Below, piece after piece: positions 1 through 8,326 of a DNA stretch of 64,000 nt. The DNA comes from Acholeplasmataceae bacterium UBA6150. Its GTDB lineage: Bacteria > Bacillota_I > Bacilli_A > Acholeplasmatales > UBA5453. The notes below the pieces were generated by a model that saw nothing but the letters and a program-made list of their open reading frames with translations, was not told where the DNA came from and ran no database searches. The stretch covers positions 29,354 through 93,353 of the forward strand of contig DIUU01000004.1 of the NCBI GenBank assembly GCA_002423145.1, written 5' to 3'. Every line of letters begins with the position of its first letter. The stretch's first letter is position 1. Made by a program: the position numbers and the translations under genes.

Positions 1-483
1 GGCTCGTAACTCATTGATTAAAATCGGCAACTCAATGGTCGATGCGAACCCATAGATGGAGATGAATCCCGTCAAGTACACGAAACTGAGCGTAGGTAAC
101 CACAAGTAGAAGGGTTTCATTTTCGAAAACATCTTGATTTGTTCAAACCCAGCCCGGATTAAATATTTGAGACTGAGTTGAATCTCTTTGATGCCATAAT
201 CAAATAAGACTTGTAAAAACAAGATTTCAATTAAAAAATAAGCGGTAATCAAAATTAAAATAATCAACAATAAAAACATTGTTACGGGACTGGTTAAATA
301 GGTCAGTAAATCGCGGTTAGTGATGTATACAAAAGGACTGATCTGAATCGTCAAATAGAATAGACGACTGACGAATGGGTACACCAAAATAACCCCTAAA
401 AGACGATAGAGGATTTCAAAGTAAATCAATGTTTTTAAATTAAACCCTAGGCTTTTGGCCATTAAATGGAGTGTGCGTACCAC
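1..483 (-). CDS. Glycerophosphodiester phosphodiesterase, N-terminal membrane domain (partial, runs off the window)
   Basis: This is the N-terminal 161 codons of a minus-strand gene whose remainder lies left of the window. The translation starts MVRTLHLMAKSLGF, then gives several hydrophobic helices, including one rich in Leu/Ile after the NRDLLTYLTSP stretch. That order (short basic start, FELLYRLLG-like helix, a 'NxxLLxFLxxP' linker, long Leu/Ile helix) is what I know from the membrane domain preceding the catalytic domain in multi-pass GDPDs. A GTG start at 481-483 with an AGAAGG Shine-Dalgarno 7 nt upstream fits better than the internal ATG. The catalytic GDPD domain is not visible, so the product name rests on the membrane domain alone. 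A soluble GDPD occurs further along the window on the same strand. Confidence 0.6.
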   Translation of the reverse strand, partial: MVRTLHLMAKSLGFNLKTLIYFEILYRLLGVILVYPFVSRLFYLTIQISPFVYITNRDLLTYLTSPVTMFLLLIILILITAYFLIEILFLQVLFDYGIKEIQLSLKYLIRAGFEQIKMFSKMKPFYLWLPTLSFVYLTGFISIYGFASTIELPILINELRA

Positions 484-542
484 ACTAACACCTTCTTACT
501 AGTATTGTAACACTAAGTGTATAGGTGACCAATAGAAAGTCT

Positions 543-571
543 TTGTAAACCAGCTGAAAACAAGGTATAAT
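543..571 (+). promoter_or_regulatory. Promoter of corA
   Basis: TTGTAA and TATAAT are separated by 17 bp, ending 21 nt before the corA start codon. It lies in the gap between the divergent GDPD and corA genes. Confidence 0.6.
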
Positions 572-592
572 TTTCATTAAGAAGGTGAATTT

Positions 593-1603
593 ATGAAATT
601 TAAAGATTATTTTACACCAAAATCGATGGTTTACACGGGTGAACACAAAGACATCAAAACCACCATTAAACATTATCAATATAACGCCAATGAGCTATTC
701 ATTACCAATGACTATGAGAAAAAAGAAGGCTTTAAGCATTACATCCAAGTGATTGGTTTATCAGAAGTCGAAAAAATCATGGCACTAAAGGATATTTATC
801 CGGTCGAACCCCTCATTTTAGAAGACGTATTTAACGTCTATCAACGGAACAAAATCGATGATCGTAAAGATTATATCTTCGCTGTGTTTCATGTCAGTTT
901 CTTTAAAGATAGGGTGAAAGAAGATTACATGAGTTTACTCTTCTTTAAAGACACGATTATAACCTTTCATGAAAAAGAACCTGAATGTCTTGAAGCACTC
1001 TATCCTCTGTTTGAAAGTTATCCTGAACTGAGAGAACGCGGTTCTGACTTTTTATTCTATCAAATTCTCGACATCATAACCGACCGTCACATCGACTTGA
1101 TGGAATACAATCAATTGATTACAGAACAAATTGAAGAAGAAATTCTTGAATATAAATCGGTTGACCAAGAAGCATTTTATCAAATGCGTAAATCCCTTTT
1201 AAAATTAAAGAGTAACGTCACACCAATTTTAAATCAAATCGATAAAATCATCCAAAGTCCTAAAGGGCATATTAGTGTTGAACAACAACCGTACTTTGAT
1301 GATTTAAAAGACCACTTATCGAGACTCGATGAACGTCTCAATGACGCACGGGAACTGATGCGTCACCTATTGGATTTACACATCAATAACCAATCGAATA
1401 AGATGAACGAAATCATGAAGACATTGACCCTGTTTTCAGCCATCTTTATCCCCTTATCCTTTTTAACTGGATTCTTCGGGATGAATTTCGTACACTTCGA
1501 TGTACTAGAATATGAATACGCGGTATTGATATTCGTAGGATGTTGTTTTGTTTTAGCTTTAATGATGTTATATCTCTTTAAACGAATGAATTGGTTTAAG
1601 TAG
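593..1603 (+). CDS. corA: CorA family magnesium/divalent cation transporter
   Basis: The 336-residue protein has the CorA layout: a large soluble N-terminal part (about 1-270) with charged helices, then two C-terminal membrane helices (about 277-300 and 309-330). The selectivity-filter motif GMN is at residues 296-298, at the end of the first helix, followed by a short acidic external loop. The C-terminus ends in basic residues as usual. Members form homopentameric Mg2+/Co2+ channels in the cell membrane. The ATG follows a GAAGGTG ribosome site by 5 nt, and the gene is monocistronic between its own promoter and a terminator. Ion preference within the family cannot be read from sequence. Confidence 0.9.
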   Translation: MKFKDYFTPKSMVYTGEHKDIKTTIKHYQYNANELFITNDYEKKEGFKHYIQVIGLSEVEKIMALKDIYPVEPLILEDVFNVYQRNKIDDRKDYIFAVFHVSFFKDRVKEDYMSLLFFKDTIITFHEKEPECLEALYPLFESYPELRERGSDFLFYQILDIITDRHIDLMEYNQLITEQIEEEILEYKSVDQEAFYQMRKSLLKLKSNVTPILNQIDKIIQSPKGHISVEQQPYFDDLKDHLSRLDERLNDARELMRHLLDLHINNQSNKMNEIMKTLTLFSAIFIPLSFLTGFFGMNFVHFDVLEYEYAVLIFVGCCFVLALMMLYLFKRMNWFK

Positions 1604-1630
1604 CCCTCCCAACGGAGGGTTTTATTTTTT
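1604..1630 (+). terminator. Intrinsic terminator after corA
   Basis: A CCCTCC / GGAGGG stem with a short loop, followed by a T-rich run, directly after the corA stop codon. Confidence 0.8.
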
Positions 1631-1768
1631 AGAACAATTATTGATTTACAAACTGCTTCGAAAAATATCAAAACCAGGTGTTATAATCAAGTTGCAGCGC
1701 GATTATCTCGTAAGCATCGGGAATTAATCTAGGCTTGTGAAAAAAAAACAAACAAAATTTTAAAAAAG

Positions 1769-1822
1769 TGGACAAAAACGGATTTTTTTTCGTTTTATTA
1801 AGTGAGAGTTACTTTTTGTCCA
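1769..1822 (+). other. Long inverted repeat in the leader of the sigma-factor gene
   Basis: TGGACAAAAA at 1769-1778 is exactly complementary to TTTTTGTCCA at 1813-1822. A nested AACG / CGTT pair flanks a run of eight T between them. The structure ends about 18 nt before the sigma-factor start codon. It could fold in the transcript as an attenuator or mark regulatory DNA; function is unknown. An extended -10-like TGTTATAAT lies upstream at 1679-1687. Confidence 0.4.
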
Positions 1823-1840
1823 TTAATAGGGGGAAGATTA

Positions 1841-2371
1841 ATGGAGACAACCAGATTAGTAGAAGGTATAAAAAGAAGGAGCGAGTCCGCATTTAGAGAG
1901 GTTTATGACAATTACTTTAAGTTACTGAAACACATCATCTATAAAATGGTTAGGAACCATGATATCGCCAATGATTTGGTTCAAGAAACATTCATGAAGA
2001 TGTATGAACGCATTCATACGTACACGGTGGACACAAACTTCAAGTTTTGGTTAATTCAGATTGCGAAAAACACGACTTTAGATTACCTCAGAAAAGAACA
2101 AAAACAACTAAATATCACGATAAACGAGGATGCGATTGAAAATTGCATCGACGAGTATCGAGAACAAAACTACGATCATCTCTACGCTAAGATAGAAAGG
2201 ATCGTCACCAAAGACGAGTATGAAATCGTCATTTTAAGAATCTTCCATGGACTGAAGTTTCACGAGATTGCGTCCCTGTTAGAAATCACCACGGCAGTAG
2301 CAACAAATAAATATGCAAGAGCAATAAAGAAGTTACAAAAAGAACTTCGTGAGGAGGATTTACATGAGTAA
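1841..2371 (+). CDS. RNA polymerase sigma factor, ECF (sigma-70 family)
   Basis: The 176-residue protein has only sigma regions 2 and 4. Region 2 (about 10-90) carries the ANDLVQETFMKMY segment and the FKFWLIQIAKNTTLDYLRK helix. Region 4 (about 120-168) carries an HEIASLLEI helix-turn-helix. This two-domain layout and length are typical of extracytoplasmic-function sigma factors. I chose the ATG at 1841 because it follows AGGGGGA by 6 nt; an upstream in-frame GTG at 1802 lies inside a hairpin and lacks a ribosome site. The stop overlaps the next gene, a probable anti-sigma factor, so the pair is likely translationally coupled. The signal it answers to is unknown. Confidence 0.85.
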   Translation: METTRLVEGIKRRSESAFREVYDNYFKLLKHIIYKMVRNHDIANDLVQETFMKMYERIHTYTVDTNFKFWLIQIAKNTTLDYLRKEQKQLNITINEDAIENCIDEYREQNYDHLYAKIERIVTKDEYEIVILRIFHGLKFHEIASLLEITTAVATNKYARAIKKLQKELREEDLHE

Positions 2372-2960
2372 GAAAATTAAAACACTCGTCCAAAAGTATG
2401 AGAAGGACATGCAATTTGAGAATCGGTTTGATGAACTCAAACACAAACTCGATTTAATTCCAGACCCTGAAACCAAAAGTGAGGTCATTACGATCAAAAG
2501 AAAGTTAATGCCCGCGTATAGTATGATGATGGTTTTACTGATGCTTGTCACAGGTTTGATTGGACTTCAATTTGGCTTAAATACCAATTATCTAACAGGT
2601 CCTGAAAGAGTTGATTTAGTAGAAGAGCACTTAATGGAATTACTCGATGTCTATGAACGTGAATCTATAGAATCTATAGCAATTGATGAATTCACGAAAG
2701 TGCAGGTCTATATAGGTATTAAGGATGGCATTAATGCAATTGTTTTTATACTATTCAATAAACAACCTCAGACAGAAGTACAAATCACTATTAATTCTAA
2801 CTCGATTATATTAAACAGTGAATCTGTACTAGATTTTTTGTACATAACTGATTTTGACAATGTAGAGATTAGCATAGTAGCTAACCATCAAAATAATGTA
2901 ATAGTAACCAAATCGCTTGTAAAAGACTATAGTGATTTCTACGAATACTTTGGTCAATAG
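2364..2960 (+). CDS. Probable membrane anti-sigma factor
   Basis: I recognise no family. The 198-residue product has a charged cytoplasmic N-terminus (1-50), one membrane helix at about 51-72 rich in Met, Leu and Val, and an external C-terminal domain of about 125 residues that starts acidic. The start codon follows GAGGAGG by 6 nt and overlaps the end of the ECF sigma gene by 8 nt. Position, topology and coupling are those of anti-sigma factors that hold an ECF sigma at the membrane. That role is inferred from context: no zinc-binding HxxxCxxC motif is present. Confidence 0.55.
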   Translation: MSKKIKTLVQKYEKDMQFENRFDELKHKLDLIPDPETKSEVITIKRKLMPAYSMMMVLLMLVTGLIGLQFGLNTNYLTGPERVDLVEEHLMELLDVYERESIESIAIDEFTKVQVYIGIKDGINAIVFILFNKQPQTEVQITINSNSIILNSESVLDFLYITDFDNVEISIVANHQNNVIVTKSLVKDYSDFYEYFGQ

Positions 2961-2962
2961 TC

Positions 2963-3445
2963 ATGAGAAAATTCTATATCGCTTCAATCTTAATGTTATT
3001 TGTATTGTTAACAGGGTGTACATCCGAACCGGAGACACAAAAGGTGCTTTATAAGTTTGACAAACAAACATCTTATTCTACCGTTGAATTACTTGATCAC
3101 TTGGATGACTATCATGAAGGTTTAGTAATCAGTATTTCACTAGACTCCATTTATGCAGCAGATGATTATAAGGCTAAAATTCAACCTGGTATGACGGCTC
3201 AAGAAATTGACGCCCTCATCAAGGAAATGAGAGAAGTTTCTAAAGCCTATTTTTCAAGTGTAAATGAGGCGTTCATTGAATTTTATAATTTACGTGAATT
3301 TGGATTGGTTGAGTATTCAACCTACAGTCCAAATATCACGATTTATTTAGGGGTGAATGAACTTACGATTGAACAGATTGAAAGACTGATTCAATTATCA
3401 AAAGTAGATGAAGTATTATTTGTTGAAGTAAGACGTTTTAACTAG
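2963..3445 (+). CDS. Lipoprotein of unknown function in the ECF sigma operon
   Basis: The 160-residue protein has a lipoprotein signal peptide with lipobox LLTGC (lipidated Cys19), so it should be anchored outside the cell membrane. The mature part is mostly alpha-helical and acidic, with no recognised domain. The start lies 2 nt after the previous stop and has no clear ribosome site, suggesting translational coupling. Because it lies between the putative anti-sigma factor and the secreted protease, it may be a sensor or partner of either. Function is unknown. Confidence 0.65.
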   Translation: MRKFYIASILMLFVLLTGCTSEPETQKVLYKFDKQTSYSTVELLDHLDDYHEGLVISISLDSIYAADDYKAKIQPGMTAQEIDALIKEMREVSKAYFSSVNEAFIEFYNLREFGLVEYSTYSPNITIYLGVNELTIEQIERLIQLSKVDEVLFVEVRRFN

Positions 3446-3458
3446 GGGGATAATTCCG

Positions 3459-5147
3459 ATGAAAAAAATATTTATATTCACCATAACTGTGCTAGGAATG
3501 GCCTTCTCGTTAATGGTAAACACATCAAAACCAGTTTTACTTAATGGATCAAACATACAATCTCAACCAAAAGATAAAATCATATTTGAAGGCTTCAATT
3601 TAAATCAATCAGCTTCAACCGATGAAATTATTGATGAAGTAACAGAGAATGGCAGTGATACTGTGACAGTTCAAGTTCAATTTGACTACACTTTGGTATC
3701 CGATGCGAGATTTAGAATCAACCCACGTACCAACATCAATGTCTTTATCGCAGAACAAAGAAAATTATCTAAAGAATATCATACAAAAATGAATGCCTAT
3801 TTAACCCAAGAATTGGGATTAGAAGGGTATGAAGATTCTTATGTATCTAGTTACGCTCCATTTGTTGACTATCATTTTGAAAAAGAAGTATTCATTGAAA
3901 ATGCAGAGTCCATCGTTGGAGAACTTGTGGATAGTGAATATGTGTCTATGGCATACATTCAAAACACAGCTGAGTATGAATCTACAAACATCAATACAGC
4001 GATGTATACCACAGGCACTTATGAAGCTGTCACCAGTGGTGCAGTCAGCGGTGCAGGTGTTACCGTCGGTATCCTTGAAATCTCTGGTGTCGTTGATAGA
4101 AAACACCCGAATTTAATCGGATCTAACTTAACCGTTAGAGACGAATGGTGGTTTATTGAAACCATCGCATCTCACGCTACTCAAGTAGCCTCCGTCATTG
4201 GTGGTAACACCGGTGTAGCTAAAGGTGCTAGATTATTAAGTGTACAACTTGTGGGTAGTCCATCAGAAGAAATCGATTGGATGTTAGACCGTGGTGTAAA
4301 TATCATTAACTTAAGTTATGGTGATACTGAAGCTACAGGTGTCTATTCTGGACAATCTGCTTATATGGATTATGTCGTTAGAGCAAACTTTCTTACCATC
4401 GTCGCAGCTGCTGGCAACTTCGGTACCAATACCAAATATGTCGGCAATCCTGGTATAGGGTATAACGTCATTACCGTAGGTTCATCAAATCCAACAGGTA
4501 CTTATCGTGAAGATTATTCATCATTCATTGTTTTAAATGGTCCTTCTAAACCAAACATCGTCGCCCCAGCTGGTTTTAGAGTTCCAAATTATTCGATTAA
4601 CTTAACAGGCACTAGTTTTTCTACACCATTGGTTTCTGGATCCATCGCTTTATTGATGGAAACTTATCCTGAATTGAAAGTATTCCCTGAAAAGGTCATG
4701 GCTTTGGTAGCCTCATCAGCAAAGTATATGTCATTTTATGGTTCAACAAATATTGAAGGATACAATTTAGAAGTAGGTGCTGGACTATTTGATTATAAGA
4801 AAGCCTATGAAAGCGTCAATAGTACATTTGGATATGTCAATTCAAGTGGAAAATCCGGTGTATTTAAAGATGTTTATCTCTATGTTGAATATGGACAAAA
4901 TGTGAAAGCATCGGTTGCTTGGTTACTCAATAGTAACAACACAACCACCATTAAACTAACCGATTATGATTTAAGATTATTTGATCCAACTGGTAGACCT
5001 GTGGCTTCTGCAACTTCTAACCATAACAACGTTGAAGTCATTAACTACACAGCTCACATGCCTGGTTTATATCGATTACAAATCATTCAAAATGGATCTT
5101 TAGCCAATGGCACAGATTGGGTATCGTTATCCTTTAGCATTCGATAA
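3459..5147 (+). CDS. Secreted subtilisin-like serine protease (S8) with an unusual first catalytic motif
   Basis: A 562-residue protein with an N-terminal signal sequence, a pro-region of about 180 residues, and an S8 peptidase core. Visible landmarks are His239 in SHATQVAS, the oxyanion Asn320 in AAAGN, and Ser386 in GTSFSTP. The Asp motif is atypical: where DTG is expected the protein reads ILEISG, with Glu207 at the Asp position. This may be a subfamily variant or may lower activity. A beta-rich domain follows the core from about residue 455, like the C-terminal domains that bind substrate or the cell surface. A strong AGGGGGA ribosome site precedes the ATG. It is the last gene of the ECF sigma operon, so protease output is probably controlled by that sigma factor. 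Confidence 0.8.
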   Translation: MKKIFIFTITVLGMAFSLMVNTSKPVLLNGSNIQSQPKDKIIFEGFNLNQSASTDEIIDEVTENGSDTVTVQVQFDYTLVSDARFRINPRTNINVFIAEQRKLSKEYHTKMNAYLTQELGLEGYEDSYVSSYAPFVDYHFEKEVFIENAESIVGELVDSEYVSMAYIQNTAEYESTNINTAMYTTGTYEAVTSGAVSGAGVTVGILEISGVVDRKHPNLIGSNLTVRDEWWFIETIASHATQVASVIGGNTGVAKGARLLSVQLVGSPSEEIDWMLDRGVNIINLSYGDTEATGVYSGQSAYMDYVVRANFLTIVAAAGNFGTNTKYVGNPGIGYNVITVGSSNPTGTYREDYSSFIVLNGPSKPNIVAPAGFRVPNYSINLTGTSFSTPLVSGSIALLMETYPELKVFPEKVMALVASSAKYMSFYGSTNIEGYNLEVGAGLFDYKKAYESVNSTFGYVNSSGKSGVFKDVYLYVEYGQNVKASVAWLLNSNNTTTIKLTDYDLRLFDPTGRPVASATSNHNNVEVINYTAHMPGLYRLQIIQNGSLANGTDWVSLSFSIR

Positions 5148-5186
5148 TTAAAAAGAATCACCAATCATACGAAAGGGGGAATCATC

Positions 5187-6176
5187 ATGATGAAGGTATT
5201 AGTTGCTGAAAGTAATGAAAATCGCATGGATTTACTGGTTCAGTATTTGAAAGAAGAACAAATTCACGTTTTGACAGCAACCGATGGCCAACAAGCTCTA
5301 GAGGTTTGGTCAAATGAAGACCCTAAGATCATCATCATGGACATCGATATGCCCATCATGGACGGTTATTCTGTCATCGAAGAAATCCGCAGACGTGAAT
5401 TAGACCATACCTATATCATTGTCGCGACCGACAATGAAGATGTCATATTGGGCAGAAGCTTTGATGTGGGTGCCGATGATTTCATTTCGATGCCGATTCG
5501 CAAAACGGAACTCATTTATCGAATTAAAGCCAGTGAAAAAGTCATTTCAAATCAAGAAAATCAAACCGTGATTTACGCTTTGGCACAACTCACAGAAACC
5601 AGAGATATTGAAACCGGTAGACACCTAGAACGGATTGGGATGTATACCAAGGTGATTGCGAGTGAACTCAAGAATCACCCTATCTATGGTGAGGTCGTGA
5701 CGTCTCAATTCATCAATCATTTAACGTTATCCTCTGTTTTACATGACATTGGTAAAGTGGGCATTGAAGATGCTGTCTTACGTAAAAAAGGCATCTATAC
5801 CAATGAAGAACGTCAGACCATGCAAACCCATACCATCATTGGTTCAACAACCATCGATAAAGTGGCTGACAAATACCCATTCATGGGTTTCCTAAAAATG
5901 GCTTCTGAGATTGCCAGATATCACCATGAAAAATGGGATGGCACAGGTTATCCAGAAGGGTTAAAAGGCCAGGATATACCGTTATCAGCGAGAATTGTTG
6001 CGCTAGCCGATGTGTTTGATGCGTTGATTTCCGAACGTTATTACAAACCAAAATACTCCTTTGAAGAGTCGAAGCGAATCATCATCGAATCCTCAGGTAA
6101 ACATTTTGACCCAGAAATTGTCGAAGCATTTTTAAAACATGAACAGGCATTTTACGAAATCGCCCATCTCGACTGA
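5187..6176 (+). CDS. Response regulator with HD-GYP phosphodiesterase output domain
   Basis: The 329-residue protein has a receiver domain (1-118) with phospho-acceptor Asp52 in MDIDMPIMDG, then an HD-GYP domain. HD residues His186-Asp187 lie in HDIGKVG, and the HHEKWDGTGYP signature starts at residue 246. HD-GYP domains of this type hydrolyse cyclic di-GMP. The first acidic position of the receiver is Glu8 rather than the usual Asp pair. No histidine kinase lies nearby. AAAGGGGGA precedes the ATG by 6 nt, and a terminator follows. It is cytosolic, and activity would depend on phosphorylation by an unlinked kinase. Confidence 0.88.
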   Translation: MMKVLVAESNENRMDLLVQYLKEEQIHVLTATDGQQALEVWSNEDPKIIIMDIDMPIMDGYSVIEEIRRRELDHTYIIVATDNEDVILGRSFDVGADDFISMPIRKTELIYRIKASEKVISNQENQTVIYALAQLTETRDIETGRHLERIGMYTKVIASELKNHPIYGEVVTSQFINHLTLSSVLHDIGKVGIEDAVLRKKGIYTNEERQTMQTHTIIGSTTIDKVADKYPFMGFLKMASEIARYHHEKWDGTGYPEGLKGQDIPLSARIVALADVFDALISERYYKPKYSFEESKRIIIESSGKHFDPEIVEAFLKHEQAFYEIAHLD

Positions 6177-6183
6177 TTACATT

Positions 6184-6212
6184 AAAACGCCAATTTAGGC
6201 GTTTTTAATTTA
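6184..6212 (+). terminator. Intrinsic terminator after the REC/HD-GYP gene
   Basis: AAAACGCC / GGCGTTTT stem with a 6-nt loop and T-rich tail. Confidence 0.75.
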
Positions 6213-6292
6213 TTAAGTAGGCGGATTCTTAAAAAATCGTTATAATATAGTTAGAACATCTTTCATGATTCTTTAATTTAGGGGGTATGCGC

Positions 6293-8284
6293 ATGGCTTA
6301 CCGAGAGGTTATTGAGATTCTTGTCAACTTATTGAACAATGGTTTAATCCTACTAGGATTGGTATTTTTATATTCAGCAACCAACTATGACCCACAGACC
6401 GACACCGTTAGAAAGAAAGTCGTCGCGGGGATTGTCATTGGGGTATCATCCATTTTCATCATGGCCAATCCATGGCGTTTCAGTGAAGGTTTATTTTTTG
6501 ACACCCGTTCGATTTTGTTTGGCGTATCCGGCTTTTTCTTTGGGGGGATTCCTACCCTCATCGCGATGGCTTTTGGGATTTCATACCGGGTTTATATGGG
6601 TGGTATTGGCGTTTATGCCGGCGTATTAACCATCATATCTACTTCAGCACTGGGGTATTTATGGAAACGATATCGAAAACCAAAACTATTTAAAAACACC
6701 TACATGGAATTTTATACCGTAGGGGTCATCCTTCACATCGCGACCCTTCTAGGCTTTCTATTACTTCCGAATGGCTTTGGTATTATCCTCAGTTTAATGA
6801 TTCCGTATTTAGGTTTGTTTCCATTCTTAGTCATGATCATTGGGGTGGTCATTTTGAATCAACAGTCTAGACTCCATATGAACCGTGATTTTAGAATTCA
6901 AACCAAGCTTTTACAAGCCTCAATGGACTCAACCAGACACATGGAAATATACGCTGTAGATCAAAGTTTTAATTACCTCACCTTCAATCAGTTTCACCAA
7001 AAGTCAATGAAAACCTATTATGATGAAGATATCAAACAAGGCGACAACTTCATTGATCTGATTGAAAATGACGCTATGAAACATCGTCTCCTCAAAAATA
7101 TCCATAAAGCATTAGAAGGCATTTCACACATCGATGTGGTTCGTGCTGAAGTTGAAAACGAGAAGTTTTTAGAAGAACACTACGCACCGATCATTGAAGA
7201 CAATCAAATCATTGGAGCCACCGTATTCTCCTATGAGATTACAGACCGTAAAAAATACGAAGCTTCGATTTTATATCTATCCTATAACGATTCACTTACC
7301 GGCTTATACAATCGACGCTTTTACTCTGAAAGATTAGAAGAACTGAAGGATGCTAAATTTAACCCAGTATCGATTGTCTTATGTGACATCAATGGACTCA
7401 AAGTCATGAATGACGCCTTTGGCCATTTGGCTGGGGATGAACTGCTCATTGAAGTATCGAATCTATTAAAACAAGTATTCTCCGATAAAGGTTCAGTTTG
7501 TCGTATTGGTGGGGATGAGTTTGTGGTCTTGTTACCCAATACCCCACTCCATTCGGCTCAGTATTATGTTGAGAAAATGAAACGTATCCTTGAAAAGAAG
7601 TTTCTTCATGGCATGTCGATATCGGTATCCTTCGGTGTCAGTTGTCGAGATACTGAAGATAATCTAGAAGAAGTCATCCGTGTCGTTGAAGAACAAATGT
7701 ATAAAAACAAGTTGTTCGAAGTGACATCCCACCGCAGTGAATCGATTAAAACCATCTTGAATACCTTACATGAAAAAAACCCAAGAGAAGAAAGACATTC
7801 GAAGCGGGTTTCTGAGATTTGTATCAACATTGGTCGTAAGCTCGGGATGAAATCCGAAGACTTACAATTATTAAAAGCGATATCGAATTTACATGACATC
7901 GGTAAAATCGCGATTGATGAAGCGATTTTGAATAAACCTGGTAAACTCACGGATGCTGAATGGGAAATCATCAAACGCCACCCAGAGATTGGGTATCGAA
8001 TCATTTCGACTTCACCAGAATACGCTGAAATTGCGTATGACATCCTATCGCACCATGAAAAATGGGACGGCACTGGGTATCCAAGAAACATCTCAGGTGA
8101 AAATATCCCGATTCGTGCGAGAATCATCACCATCGCCGATGCGTATGACGCGATGATTTCTGAACGTCCTTACCGTAAACCATTGACACACGAAGAAGCG
8201 ATTTCTGAAATCAAAAAGTATACGGGCACGCAGTTTGATCCAAGACTCGTTGAAGTATTTTTATCACTATACGAAAAAGCCTAA
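6293..8284 (+). CDS. Membrane GGDEF / HD-GYP bifunctional cyclic-di-GMP protein with LytS-type sensor
   Basis: The 663-residue protein starts with about six hydrophobic segments (to about residue 195) resembling the 5TM-5TMR_LYT sensor region, including the FFFGGIPTLIAMAFGISYRVYMGG segment shape. A PAS-like domain follows (about 205-325). Next is a diguanylate cyclase domain with intact GGDEF at 406-410, then an HD-GYP domain with HD at 534-535 and HHEKWDGTGYP from 587. The protein could both make and break c-di-GMP under control of a membrane or ligand signal. The second ATG was chosen because it lies 7 nt after AGGGGG; the first ATG (6287) is only 1 nt away from it. Confidence 0.88.
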   Translation: MAYREVIEILVNLLNNGLILLGLVFLYSATNYDPQTDTVRKKVVAGIVIGVSSIFIMANPWRFSEGLFFDTRSILFGVSGFFFGGIPTLIAMAFGISYRVYMGGIGVYAGVLTIISTSALGYLWKRYRKPKLFKNTYMEFYTVGVILHIATLLGFLLLPNGFGIILSLMIPYLGLFPFLVMIIGVVILNQQSRLHMNRDFRIQTKLLQASMDSTRHMEIYAVDQSFNYLTFNQFHQKSMKTYYDEDIKQGDNFIDLIENDAMKHRLLKNIHKALEGISHIDVVRAEVENEKFLEEHYAPIIEDNQIIGATVFSYEITDRKKYEASILYLSYNDSLTGLYNRRFYSERLEELKDAKFNPVSIVLCDINGLKVMNDAFGHLAGDELLIEVSNLLKQVFSDKGSVCRIGGDEFVVLLPNTPLHSAQYYVEKMKRILEKKFLHGMSISVSFGVSCRDTEDNLEEVIRVVEEQMYKNKLFEVTSHRSESIKTILNTLHEKNPREERHSKRVSEICINIGRKLGMKSEDLQLLKAISNLHDIGKIAIDEAILNKPGKLTDAEWEIIKRHPEIGYRIISTSPEYAEIAYDILSHHEKWDGTGYPRNISGENIPIRARIITIADAYDAMISERPYRKPLTHEEAISEIKKYTGTQFDPRLVEVFLSLYEKA

Positions 8285-8285
8285 A

Positions 8286-8326
8286 AAAAAATGTAACCCA
8301 GAGATTATCTGAGTTACATTTTTTAA
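8286..8326. terminator. Bidirectional terminator between the GGDEF/HD-GYP gene and the ABC exporter gene
   Basis: AAAATGTAAC / GTTACATTTT stem, with A-run on the left and T-run on the right, placed between convergent genes. Confidence 0.75.

Noticed and set aside
7606..8133. Long antisense open frame opposite the HD-GYP domain
   Set aside because: It is a shadow of the real gene, without a ribosome site or recognisable protein features.
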